DNA of 64,000 nucleotides from Paraburkholderia solisilvae (lineage in GTDB: Bacteria; Pseudomonadota; Gammaproteobacteria; Burkholderiales; Burkholderiaceae). The stretch spans positions 114,436 through 178,435 of the forward strand of contig NZ_CADIKF010000005.1 in assembly GCF_902859875.1 (NCBI RefSeq), in the 5' to 3' direction. Shown here piece after piece: positions 35,173 to 42,897 of the stretch. The notes under the pieces are model-generated. The model had not been told where the DNA came from. It saw nothing but the letters and a program-made list of their open reading frames with translations, and did not search any database. Positions within the stretch are counted from its first letter, which is position 1. Every line of letters begins with the position of its first letter. The position numbers and the translations under genes were made by a program.

Positions 35173-35667
35173 TCATCGAGTTTCCAGGCCGCTCTCGAGC
35201 GGCCTTTCCTTTTTCTGCTTCTGTTCCCGTCTCGCAGGCGATATGTCGCCTTTGGGAATCACGGAGAACAGTTCCGCCTTCGGCTTGCGGGCGAGCAACT
35301 CAAGCACAGCCTCATCCCTGACCATCGACCCATAGCCGTCGGCGCGCAGTATCGTGCTTTGGACGATCGTCATTTTCGACGAGCCGTGAATGATCGACGT
35401 TTCCGCGAGCGAACTGCCGATCTGACATAAAACGTCGTCGACGCTGTAGCGATCCTTGACCACGCGGCTCTGATGCATATGACGTCCGACCAGCAGGATT
35501 TCCGGGTCGTCCAGACCCGGCAGCCCCACAGACAGCCGTAGCTTGCTGATGGCCCGGTGTTGATCGTCAGTGAGTCGACCGATGGCTATTGCCTTCACAC
35601 GTTCGCCTTCGGCCACGCGACGCAAGTGCGCACAAATTTTGTCTTCGATATCGGGATAGAGCGGCAT
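35173..35667 (-). CDS. Hypothetical protein, about 164 residues
   Basis: This is a soluble protein I cannot assign to a characterised family. It reads as a genuine protein, with mixed composition, no low-complexity bias and segments such as YPDIEDKICAHLRRVAEG, LPGLDDPEILLVGRHMH and YSVDDVLCQIGSSL. Asp/His-rich motifs could be functional. The ATG at 35667 is preferred; in-frame ATGs at 35709 and 35751 are possible. The last 12 codons coincide with an intrinsic terminator on the opposite strand, so the C-terminus (ERPLESGLE) may be a by-product of overlapping that element. Confidence 0.55.
   Translation of the reverse strand: MPLYPDIEDKICAHLRRVAEGERVKAIAIGRLTDDQHRAISKLRLSVGLPGLDDPEILLVGRHMHQSRVVKDRYSVDDVLCQIGSSLAETSIIHGSSKMTIVQSTILRADGYGSMVRDEAVLELLARKPKAELFSVIPKGDISPARREQKQKKERPLESGLETR
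35186..35215 (+). terminator. Intrinsic terminator for the plus-strand DLH-like gene
   Basis: AGGCCGCT (35186-35193) and AGCGGCCT (35198-35205) form a perfect 8-bp stem with a CTCG loop, followed by TTCCTTTTT. It lies 147 bases after the DLH-like stop and overlaps the 3' end of the convergent hypothetical gene. Confidence 0.85.
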
Positions 35668-35830
35668 TGGTCGGTATGTCCAGGATGCCGCTCGCACATG
35701 ACCGGCCATTGCGGAAGGGCAATGATATCGATGCGCGGACCTTGGCAACATCCCCCGATCGGATGTGTATTTCACGTCCCGGCCTGCTGGTGCGCACGGT
35801 GCGTTCGCGATGCAACGGGTTACGCCGCGC

Positions 35831-36442
35831 TCACGCCCGCTGGTTCCCTTGCCAACCTGCCAACCACATCCAGCCGCGCTTTGAATAGCGCAGTTCGACC
35901 GAAGCAAGCGGCGCGATTTCGATCTGCGTGAACGATGCGGCTGGCGCGCGCAGCACATGAATGAGCGCGGCACGCAGCACGGCTGCGTGGGTGATGGCCA
36001 CCACGTTGAAGTCGGCCGGATGGCTCGCCGCAAGCGCGTCGAGCCATGCGCCGACGCGCGTCACGACGGCTTCGAACGATTCGCCGCCGGGCGGCGCCGC
36101 GGCGGGGTCGCGCAGCCACGCTTCGAGCGCCTGCGGCGCTTGCGCCGCGACGTCGGCGATACGTTGGCCCTCCCATGCGCCGTAATGTGTGTCGGCAAGT
36201 TCAGGGGCGATGGTCGCTGTGAGGCCGAACGCCAGTGCGGTATCGCGCGCACACGCCGCGGGACTCGTCAGCGCGTGCACGCGTTCGGCGTGCGAGCAGC
36301 CGGCCGGGAGGCGCCCGTGTTGCACATACGCTTGCGCTTGCGCGACGCCGCGCGCGTCGAGCGCTTCGTGCGCGCCGGCGAACGCCGCACGGCGTTGCGC
36401 GGCGGTCGATGCGTGGCTGATCAGCGATACACGTGTCTGCAT
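35831..36442 (-). CDS. Histidine phosphatase superfamily protein, CobC-like, with altered RHG motif
   Basis: This 203-residue protein has the histidine-phosphatase fold. The catalytic His10 is in LISHAST, where the family has RHG, so the flanking Arg and Gly are replaced by Ser and Ala. The second His, His152 in AITHAAVLRAAL, and the acidic residue in YGAWEGQ are kept, as is Arg66 (ACARDTAL). Homologues include alpha-ribazole phosphatase of cobalamin synthesis. Its divergent position next to a cobalamin riboswitch and the cobalt transporter genes cbtBA supports a link to B12. The ATG at 36442 begins the homology. Confidence 0.8.
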   Translation of the reverse strand: MQTRVSLISHASTAAQRRAAFAGAHEALDARGVAQAQAYVQHGRLPAGCSHAERVHALTSPAACARDTALAFGLTATIAPELADTHYGAWEGQRIADVAAQAPQALEAWLRDPAAAPPGGESFEAVVTRVGAWLDALAASHPADFNVVAITHAAVLRAALIHVLRAPAASFTQIEIAPLASVELRYSKRGWMWLAGWQGNQRA

Positions 36443-36527
36443 GTCATTCCATTCGATGCGCCCGGCGCACTCATCGGCGAGCCGGGCGCGGCGTTTCAGG
36501 CGTCGCACAGTTTAGCGCGTAGAATAA

Positions 36528-36623
36528 ACGCCACGCGAGGCGTGGAAGCCGGTGCAAGTCCGGCGCGGTCGCGCCACTGTAAACGGCCACTGGTTGGTCC
36601 GGAAGTCAGACCCAGGCTTCGCC
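36528..36623 (+). ncRNA. Cobalamin riboswitch controlling cbtBA
   Basis: All the core landmarks of a compact cobalamin riboswitch appear in order: GGTGCAAGTCCGG (36551-36563), the B12-box GCCACTG (36573-36579) followed by TAAACGG, and the late GGAAGTCAGACCC (36601-36613). It ends about 55 bases before cbtB, close enough to sequester the ribosome site. Adenosyl- or methyl-cobalamin binding would shut off the cobalt transporter. Confidence 0.93.
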
Positions 36624-36677
36624 ATTTCTTCTTTCCAATCGTCTATCGGGGCGCGTAACCCCAGGGAGATGTCCGTC

Positions 36678-36905
36678 ATGACTGACGCTGTTTTCAAATC
36701 GCTCGACGCGCTCGAGCCGGCTGCCGCACCCACCCCGATTCCGCTGCGCGAACTGCTGCCGTGGATCGTATTCGGCGGGCTCCTGTTGCTGCTCGCACTG
36801 TATTTCGTCGGGGCGGAAGAGGGCGCGACTTCGCTGATTCCGGGCATGTACGTGCACGAATTCGTTCACGACGGCCGCCATCTGCTTGGCTTCCCCTGCC
36901 ACTGA
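36678..36905 (+). CDS. cbtB: Cobalt transporter subunit CbtB
   Basis: This 75-residue membrane protein has one transmembrane helix (LLPWIVFGGLLLLLALYFVG) and the typical C-terminal His motif VHEFVHDGRHLLGFPCH, proposed to bind cobalt on the outside. I chose the ATG at 36678 because AGGGAG lies 9 bases before it; the ATG at 36669 is inside that element's spacing. The riboswitch upstream and cbtA 15 bases downstream confirm the assignment. Confidence 0.93.
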   Translation: MTDAVFKSLDALEPAAAPTPIPLRELLPWIVFGGLLLLLALYFVGAEEGATSLIPGMYVHEFVHDGRHLLGFPCH

Positions 36906-36920
36906 CGCAGGAGGCGAACC

Positions 36921-37664
36921 ATGGTTGGTAAATTGCTGGTGCGCGGGATGCTCGCAGGCATCGCCGCGGGGTTGCTCACGTTCGGATTCGCCCGTGTGGC
37001 CGGCGAACCGCAGGTCAACCAGGCTATTTCATTCGAAGAGAAAGCAGACGCGGCGAAGGGCGAAGCACCCGAGCCGGAACTCGTGAGCCGTGGCACGCAG
37101 GCGGGCCTGGGTCTCGCGACCGGCGTCGTCGTGTATGGCGCGGCGATCGGCGGCCTGTTTTCGCTGACCTTCGCGTATCTGTATGGCCGCGTCGGCAAGC
37201 TGGGCGTACGCGCGCTGTCCGCATGGCTTGCGCTCGGCGCGTTTATCGCGGTCGCGATCGTGCCGGCCCTCAAGTATCCGCCCAATCCGCCGTCGGTCGG
37301 CGACCCTGAAACGATCGGCTACCGCACCGGACTCTACTTCCTGATGATCGCGATTTCGCTGACCGCGCTCGTGTTTTCGATGAAGGTGCGGCGTCACGCG
37401 GCGGCGCGCGTCGGTGCGTGGAACGGCGCGATCGTCGCGGGCGTGGTGTTCATCGCGATCATCGCCGCGGTGCAGGCCGGCCTGCCGGATATCAACGAGG
37501 TGCCGGCTGCTTTCCCCGCGGTCGTGCTGTGGAAATTCCGCGTGGCGGCGCTCGGCATGCAGGCGTTGCTGTGGGCGACGACCGGATTGCTGTTCGGCGC
37601 GCTCGCCGAACGCATGCAGCGCGTGCAACGTGCGGCGCAGGCGGAGCAGCGGCTCGCGGGCTGA
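36921..37664 (+). CDS. cbtA: Cobalt transporter subunit CbtA
   Basis: This 247-residue inner-membrane protein has about five hydrophobic segments (near residues 5-25, 65-90, 97-115, 140-158, 170-190 and 210-228). Family motifs are LLVRGMLAGIAAGLLTFGFARVAGEP at the N-terminus and PALKYPPNPPSVGDPETIGYRTG in the middle. It follows cbtB in the same riboswitch-controlled transcript and would carry Co2+ into the cell. GGAGGCGAACC precedes the ATG. The gene is convergent with a LysR regulator. Confidence 0.93.
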   Translation: MVGKLLVRGMLAGIAAGLLTFGFARVAGEPQVNQAISFEEKADAAKGEAPEPELVSRGTQAGLGLATGVVVYGAAIGGLFSLTFAYLYGRVGKLGVRALSAWLALGAFIAVAIVPALKYPPNPPSVGDPETIGYRTGLYFLMIAISLTALVFSMKVRRHAAARVGAWNGAIVAGVVFIAIIAAVQAGLPDINEVPAAFPAVVLWKFRVAALGMQALLWATTGLLFGALAERMQRVQRAAQAEQRLAG

Positions 37665-37680
37665 CGCCGCGGCCACCGCG

Positions 37681-38613
37681 TTAGACGGCCCGCGTGGTAC
37701 TTGCGCGACGGCCGTCTTTCGCCTGATGCGCGCCGGCATAGGGCTGCGCGACCTGTTCGAGAAATCGCGCAAGACACGGGTTGCGATTCGCCGGCAGCCA
37801 CACCAGCACCTGGGAAATCGACGGCGCGTTCACAAGCGGCTTGAACACGACGTTTGCCAGCTGCGCCCGCTGCATCGACGCGGGCACCAGCGCGACCCCC
37901 GCCCCTTCATCGACCAGACTCAATACGGTCTGCTGCAAACGCACCGCGAAGCGCACGTCAGGCTCGAAGCCGCCTGCGCGGCAGTGTTCGACGATCGTCG
38001 TGTGCAGCGCTTCGCTGACGTCCCGCACCGCGATCACGAACGGATCTGGCGCGAGCTGCGCGATGCGAAGCTGCCGCGCGCGTGCCAGTGGATGCCGGCG
38101 CGGCAGCGCGACGCACAGCGGCTCGGTCAGCACGGTGCGCGCGGCCAGCCCGTGGTGCAGCGCGCCGGACAGCATGATCGCCGCGTCGAGCTGCGCGCTG
38201 AGCACTTGCGGCGCGAGGTCGTTCGACACGATTTCCTGCAGGTTCAATTTGACGTCCGGAAAGGCCGCACTGTAGCTGCGCGCGTAAGTGGGCAGCACGC
38301 TGTACGCGGCGCACATCGTGAAGCCGATAGTCAGCTCGCCGCGCTCGCCGAGCACCGCGGCGCGCGCGTTGCGGCCCGCCTGGTCGAGCGCGGCGAGAAT
38401 GGCCTTCGCGTCCGCGTAGAAGCGCGCGCCGGCGGCGGTCAGCGTGACGTTGCGCGAGTTGCGCTCGATCAGCGTGACGCCGAGCGACGCTTCGAGCGCC
38501 GCCAGCTGCCGGCTCAATGGCGGTTGTGACAGATTGAGCCGCGCGGCGGTGCGGCCGAAATGGCGCGTTTCGGCGAGCGCGACGAAGTAGCGGAGCGGCT
38601 TCACGTCGATCAT
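37681..38613 (-). CDS. LysR-family regulator
   Basis: This 310-residue LysR regulator has HTH residues 1-60 (LRYFVALAETRHFGRTAARLNLSQPPLSRQ) and a C-terminal effector domain. The HFGRTAARLNLSQPPLSRQ helix is of the BenM/CatM-like group that often responds to aromatic or organic acids. It is divergent from the AEC transporter 107 bases away, so that transporter is the likely target. GTG/ATG choice is clear at 38613. The effector is unknown. Confidence 0.88.
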   Translation of the reverse strand: MIDVKPLRYFVALAETRHFGRTAARLNLSQPPLSRQLAALEASLGVTLIERNSRNVTLTAAGARFYADAKAILAALDQAGRNARAAVLGERGELTIGFTMCAAYSVLPTYARSYSAAFPDVKLNLQEIVSNDLAPQVLSAQLDAAIMLSGALHHGLAARTVLTEPLCVALPRRHPLARARQLRIAQLAPDPFVIAVRDVSEALHTTIVEHCRAGGFEPDVRFAVRLQQTVLSLVDEGAGVALVPASMQRAQLANVVFKPLVNAPSISQVLVWLPANRNPCLARFLEQVAQPYAGAHQAKDGRRASTTRAV

Positions 38614-38636
38614 GATGCGAACGATGCAAAAAAAGT

Positions 38637-38654
38637 ATTGTTGAGAGATTCAAT
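38637..38654. promoter_or_regulatory. Possible LysR site ATTG-N10-CAAT
   Basis: Between the divergent LysR and AEC genes, ATTG (38637-38640) and CAAT (38651-38654) flank a 10-base centre, and T38641-N11-A38653 fits the generic LysR spacing. The sequence is more AT-rich than its surroundings. Confidence 0.3.
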
Positions 38655-38719
38655 CAGCATTGGATTGTATCGTTGTTCAGGTTTACCCTGACGGGCTCTG
38701 TCCGCCCATTGCGCAACTG

Positions 38720-39664
38720 ATGCTGTCCACGCTCGAAATCCTGCTTCCCGTCTTCGCGCTGATCTTCGCCGGCTTCGCTTGCCGGCGGCGCAATTTGCTC
38801 GGTCCCACTGCGGCTTCCGAACTGAACCGTTTCGTCGTGTGGCTCGCGCTGCCCGCGCTGCTGTTCGACACGATGGCGCATTCCACCTGGCGTCAGCTCG
38901 ACCAGCCGGGCTTCGTCATGACGTTCTCCGTTGCGTGCGCCGCGGTGTTTCTGGGCGTGGTGGTGGTGCGGCTCGTGCAGGGACGGCATCTCGCGGACGC
39001 GAGCGTCGACGCGATCGCCGCGTCCTATCCGAACACCGGTTACATCGGCTTTCCGCTCGGAATGATCGTGTTCGGCAACGCCAGCCTCACGCCGACGACC
39101 ATCGCGACGATCATCGTCGCGTGCGTGCTGTTCGCGTTCGCCATTGTGCTGATCGAGGTCGGCTTGCAGGCCGAGCGCGCGCCACACAAGCTCGGCCTGA
39201 AGGTGCTGCGTTCGCTTGCGAAAAATCCGCTGATCGTTTCGCCGATCGCCGGTGCGCTGGTGGCGAGCGCGCATTGGACGCTGCCGCACAGCGCCGAGAC
39301 GTTTCTCAAGCTGTTGAGCGGCGCCGCCAGTCCCTGCGCGCTGGTGAGTCTCGGGCTCTTTCTCGCGGAGAAACGGCCGGCGGGCAACGGCCGGCGGACA
39401 TCGCTCGTATTCACTGCGATCAAGCTCGTCGCGCAGCCCGCGTTCACGTGGTGGATGGCGGCACGCGTGTTCGCGCTGCCGGCCGACGCCGTCGATATGG
39501 CCGTGCTGCTTGCCGCACTGCCGACCGGCACGGGACCGTACATGCTCGCCGAGTTCTATCGACGCGAGGCGCACGTGACGTCGCAGACCATTCTCTATTC
39601 GACACTCGCGTCGCTCGTGACACTGTCGCTGCTGTTAGTGGTGATGCAGCGCCACGGCATATAG
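38720..39664 (+). CDS. AEC-family (auxin efflux carrier type) transporter
   Basis: This 314-residue inner-membrane transporter has ten predicted helices with the usual five-plus-five AEC arrangement. Recognisable segments are LPVFALIFAGFACRRRNLL, LNRFVVWLALPALLFDTMA, ASYPNTGYIGFPLGMIVFG and the C-terminal LAALPTGTGPYMLAEFY. Bacterial members move malonate, malate or similar carboxylates by secondary transport (MdcF type). The ATG at 38720 is chosen over an upstream frame that lacks homology. The divergent LysR gene is its probable regulator. Confidence 0.87.
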   Translation: MLSTLEILLPVFALIFAGFACRRRNLLGPTAASELNRFVVWLALPALLFDTMAHSTWRQLDQPGFVMTFSVACAAVFLGVVVVRLVQGRHLADASVDAIAASYPNTGYIGFPLGMIVFGNASLTPTTIATIIVACVLFAFAIVLIEVGLQAERAPHKLGLKVLRSLAKNPLIVSPIAGALVASAHWTLPHSAETFLKLLSGAASPCALVSLGLFLAEKRPAGNGRRTSLVFTAIKLVAQPAFTWWMAARVFALPADAVDMAVLLAALPTGTGPYMLAEFYRREAHVTSQTILYSTLASLVTLSLLLVVMQRHGI

Positions 39665-39699
39665 CATTTGCGGCGGCGCGGGCGTGCCGCCGGCGCCTG

Positions 39700-39747
39700 A
39701 ACCGTCAGCCGAACAGTCAGCCGAACAGTCAGCCGAACAGTCAGCCG
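39700..39747. repeat. Four tandem copies of AACAGTCAGCCG
   Basis: A 12-bp unit is repeated four times (39700-39711 with one change, then three exact copies to 39747). It runs into the last two codons of the convergent oxidoreductase gene. Copy number is likely to vary between strains. Confidence 0.85.
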
Positions 39748-40985
39748 AACCGCTCCGCGCGATAGGGCCGTGGGTCGGTGAACGGTGCGGCGCCGGTGAT
39801 CATCTCGGCGAGCAGCCGGCCCGTGACCGGCCCGAGCGTGAGCCCATGATGGTTGTGGCCGAACGCGAACCACAGACCCGGATGCCGCGGCGCGGGTCCG
39901 ATCACCGGTCGCATATCCGGCGTGCAGGGCCGCATGCCGAGCCAGGGCGCCGCATCGAGCCGCTCACCGATGCCGAACGCCTCGCGTGCAAGCGGCTCGA
40001 CGCGCGCGAGCTGAATGCCGGTAGGCGGCGCGCCGCGCAGCGCCAGCTCGGCGCCCGTGGTGACCCTCAGCCGGTTGTGTTCCATCGGCGCGACCACGTA
40101 ACCGCGCTCGATATCGATGACGGGCATCGACAGCAGCGGGCGCGTCGGCCGGTAATGCATGTGATAACCGCGCTTCGCGCGCAACGGAATGCGATAGCCG
40201 AGCGGCGCGAACACTTTATCGGACCACGGGCCGAGCGCGACCACGACGTGTCGCGCGCTCAGCCGTCCGGACCGCGTGTCGACGGTCCATGCGCCGCCAT
40301 CGGCGCGTAGCGTCGTCGCGTCGCCATTCACGAACGTGCCGCCGATGCTTTCGAACAGTCGCGCGTAACTTTTCACGAGGGCGCCGGGGCTGCGCACGCT
40401 TTTCGGATCGCGCCAGTGCAGAGCGCCGCACAGGCTTTCGCCGATGCCGGGCTCGCGCGCGCGCAACGCCGCGGCGTCGAGCGGTTCGACGCGCAGGCCG
40501 TGTACGCGTGCGGCAGCTTCGGCCGCCGCGCATTCGGCATCAAGCGCGGCCTGCGTGCGATAGGCCTCGACCCAGCCACCGTCGTGCACCAGATGAGCGG
40601 CGCCGGCGCGCGCGATCAACGCATCGTGTTCCGTGACGCACGCGCTGATGAGCGGCAGCATGTCGCGCGCGGCGGCCGCGTGGCGCCGCGGCGCGGATTC
40701 CCACCAGTAGCGCATCAGCCATCCGGCGTATGCCGGCAGCGCCTTGTAGTCCCAATAGAGATCGGTCGACTGGTTGCGCGCGTAGCGCAACAGGGTGCGC
40801 AGGGTGCGTGGAAAGCCGTACGGAACGATCGATGAACGCTCGATCAGCCCCGCGTTGCCGAAGCTCGTTTCTTCGCCGGGGCCACGCTGATCGACCAGCG
40901 CGACCCGTAGCGCCCGATCCTGCAGATGCACAGCCGATGAGACACCGACAATGCCGGCGCCCAGAACGATCACGTCGAAGTCCAT
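39741..40985 (-). CDS. FAD-dependent D-amino acid dehydrogenase-like oxidoreductase (DAO family)
   Basis: This 414-residue flavoprotein of the DadA/DAO family has the N-terminal dinucleotide motif GAGIVGVSSA at residues 9-18, RVALVDQRGPGEETSFGNAGLIE directly after it, a middle HVVVALGPWSDKVFAPLGYRIPLRAKRGYHMHY and the C-terminal FAD motif PGLWFAFGHNHHGLTLGP. Family members oxidise D-amino acids or related imino acids and pass electrons to the respiratory chain. A [2Fe-2S] ferredoxin gene lies upstream on the same strand. The exact substrate cannot be told. Confidence 0.87.
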   Translation of the reverse strand: MDFDVIVLGAGIVGVSSAVHLQDRALRVALVDQRGPGEETSFGNAGLIERSSIVPYGFPRTLRTLLRYARNQSTDLYWDYKALPAYAGWLMRYWWESAPRRHAAAARDMLPLISACVTEHDALIARAGAAHLVHDGGWVEAYRTQAALDAECAAAEAAARVHGLRVEPLDAAALRAREPGIGESLCGALHWRDPKSVRSPGALVKSYARLFESIGGTFVNGDATTLRADGGAWTVDTRSGRLSARHVVVALGPWSDKVFAPLGYRIPLRAKRGYHMHYRPTRPLLSMPVIDIERGYVVAPMEHNRLRVTTGAELALRGAPPTGIQLARVEPLAREAFGIGERLDAAPWLGMRPCTPDMRPVIGPAPRHPGLWFAFGHNHHGLTLGPVTGRLLAEMITGAAPFTDPRPYRAERFG

Positions 40986-41165
40986 GCTGGGGTGCTTGTT
41001 GTGGAGTGGGTGGAGCGGAGTTCGAACGGCTGCGATGCTGGCCTGCCGACGATTATAGGGGGAGCGTCCGCGTCGAATCGCTTTTCAGAGTTTTCGTATG
41101 GTCAGCATGCAGGTGTGATGTGCGAGCATGCGGATCGCCGTGCTCACGCCGCGAACGCAAGCGGC

Positions 41166-41465
41166 TCATATCTGCTGCACGCCCGATACCTCGATCACGA
41201 GGTCGCTTTCGGCGATTGCCACGCAGGGCAAGATATAGCCTTCCGCTTTTTCCTCGGCGCTGACGCCGGGCCATTCGATCTGATAGCGCACGCGGCCCGC
41301 GGTCATCTTGCACAGACAGGTGCGGCATGTGCCGTTGCGGCAGGAGCGCGGCAGCCGCAGGCCGGCGAAGCTAGCCGCTTCGAGTACGGTCAACGAGTCG
41401 GGTGCTTCGAACGTGCGGCCGAGAGGCTGGATGAGCACGGTAAACGCGGCGTCGGGCTCGGTCAT
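41166..41465 (-). CDS. Plant-type [2Fe-2S] ferredoxin
   Basis: This 99-residue electron carrier has the ligand pattern CRNGTCRTC plus a distant Cys in GYILPCVAI (CxxxxCxxC...C) and the usual LPRSCRNG loop, matching isolated fdx-like domains of oxygenase reductases. The start is uncertain: ATG 41465 gives MTEPDAAF, while ATG 41486 would add seven residues; neither has a strong ribosome site. It is followed 180 bases later by the DAO-family gene on the same strand, and may be its electron partner. Confidence 0.82.
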   Translation of the reverse strand: MTEPDAAFTVLIQPLGRTFEAPDSLTVLEAASFAGLRLPRSCRNGTCRTCLCKMTAGRVRYQIEWPGVSAEEKAEGYILPCVAIAESDLVIEVSGVQQI

Positions 41466-41583
41466 GGCAATCGGCTCAATCGGCATGGTGAAAGATACGG
41501 TGAACGGGTGTCGCAAAGCGTAGCCGAGTTTAACGCGCGGCGTCGCGCGGCACGTGCTCCGCACCCGCAGGCGGGATGCGCAT

Positions 41584-42753
41584 TCACGACATCGACACAC
41601 CCAGCAGACGGCCGACCCCAAACGTAAACGCGGCTGCGATCAGACCGATCGCAATCTGCCGCCATGCCGAAAACGCGGCGCTTCGCCCGTTGAAAAGCGA
41701 TGTGAACACGCCGACCGCCGCCAGTCCTAACGCGCTCAACGCCACGCACTGCGCAATCGCCGCACCGCCGCGAGTCCACAGAAACGGCGCCACCGGGAAC
41801 ACCGCGCCCAGCGAGAACAGGCAAAACGACACACCGGCCGCCGACCACGGGTTGCCGCCGAGTTGCGCCGGGTCGATGCCCAGTTCCTCGCGCGTGAGCG
41901 TGTCGAGCGCTTTCTGTTTGTCATGCATGATTTGTGCGGCGACGCGTTGCGCTTCCGCCGGGTCGATGCCTTTCGCCTCGTAAATCAACGCGAGCTCGCG
42001 GCGCTCCGCGTCCGGCGCGTGCTCGATTTCGTCCGCTTCCTTCGCGATTTGCGTACGCGCGAGTTCGCGTGCGTTCGTTACCGACAGCCATTCGCCGAGC
42101 GCCATCGAGCACGCGCCGGCGATCAACCCCGCAAGCCCGGTCAGCAGGATTGCCTTGTTGCTTGTACCGGCGCCCGCGATGCCCATCATCAGGCAGAAGT
42201 TCGACACGAGTCCGTCGTTTGCGCCGAGCACCGCGGCCCGCAGATCGTTGCCCGACGCGATGCCCTTGTGCCATGCCTCCGCCTCGACCGCCGGCCGTGC
42301 GGCAGACGGCGCACGGTGCCGGCGCGCGCGCACGGCGAGCAGCGACTTGGCGCGCTGCAGGTCTTCTGCGACCACCGCCTGCATAACGGCCGCGTGACGC
42401 TGTTCGTCGGCGGAAAGCTGAGCGGCATCGGGCTGATGCGCATATTTGTCGCGGTCCGCGGTTTCGGCTGCCGCGAGCGCCGGCAGCACGAACGACGGTC
42501 CGAGCGTGTGGATCAGGCCGCGCATCAGATGGGTTTTCGCGCTCAGACGGTGCGCGCGCACGTGCACGCCGCTTGCCTGGAGTTTGTCGAGCCAGATGTT
42601 CGCGTGCTCGCGTTCCGAGTTGGCCAGCTGTGCGAAGACGGCGCGGCGTGCCGGTTCTTTTTCGACGCGCGCAAGGGTGTCATACAACGCGGCGCTGTCG
42701 AGTTCGTCGGCGAGGTTGGTGCGGAATCGTTTGAGTTCGTGACGCGTGGCCAT
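41584..42753 (-). CDS. mbfA: Membrane-bound ferritin MbfA (Er-VIT1 fusion), iron exporter
   Basis: This 389-residue fusion has a rubrerythrin/ferritin-like domain (residues 1-150) and a VIT1/CCC1-like membrane domain (residues about 165-389). Di-iron-type Glu/His residues are visible in DELDSAALYDTLARVE and ANSEREHANIW, and later in DEQRHAAVMQ. The membrane half has AAVLGANDGLVSNFCLMMG, GEWLSVTNARELA and three further helices. In Bradyrhizobium and Agrobacterium MbfA exports iron and protects from peroxide. No Irr-type operator could be recognised upstream. It is monocistronic. Confidence 0.9.
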   Translation of the reverse strand: MATRHELKRFRTNLADELDSAALYDTLARVEKEPARRAVFAQLANSEREHANIWLDKLQASGVHVRAHRLSAKTHLMRGLIHTLGPSFVLPALAAAETADRDKYAHQPDAAQLSADEQRHAAVMQAVVAEDLQRAKSLLAVRARRHRAPSAARPAVEAEAWHKGIASGNDLRAAVLGANDGLVSNFCLMMGIAGAGTSNKAILLTGLAGLIAGACSMALGEWLSVTNARELARTQIAKEADEIEHAPDAERRELALIYEAKGIDPAEAQRVAAQIMHDKQKALDTLTREELGIDPAQLGGNPWSAAGVSFCLFSLGAVFPVAPFLWTRGGAAIAQCVALSALGLAAVGVFTSLFNGRSAAFSAWRQIAIGLIAAAFTFGVGRLLGVSMS

Positions 42754-42897
42754 TGCTGAGCGCGTATGTGGGGTGTATTCCGAAGCTTAACCCGGGAGCG
42801 CGACAGAAGTTGCCGGCGGCAGGATGGATGATGTTGAAGGCCGCGGCAGTCGATGCATGCCGGCCTACGCCGCCGCGAGATCGGCGCAGTCGCGCGG

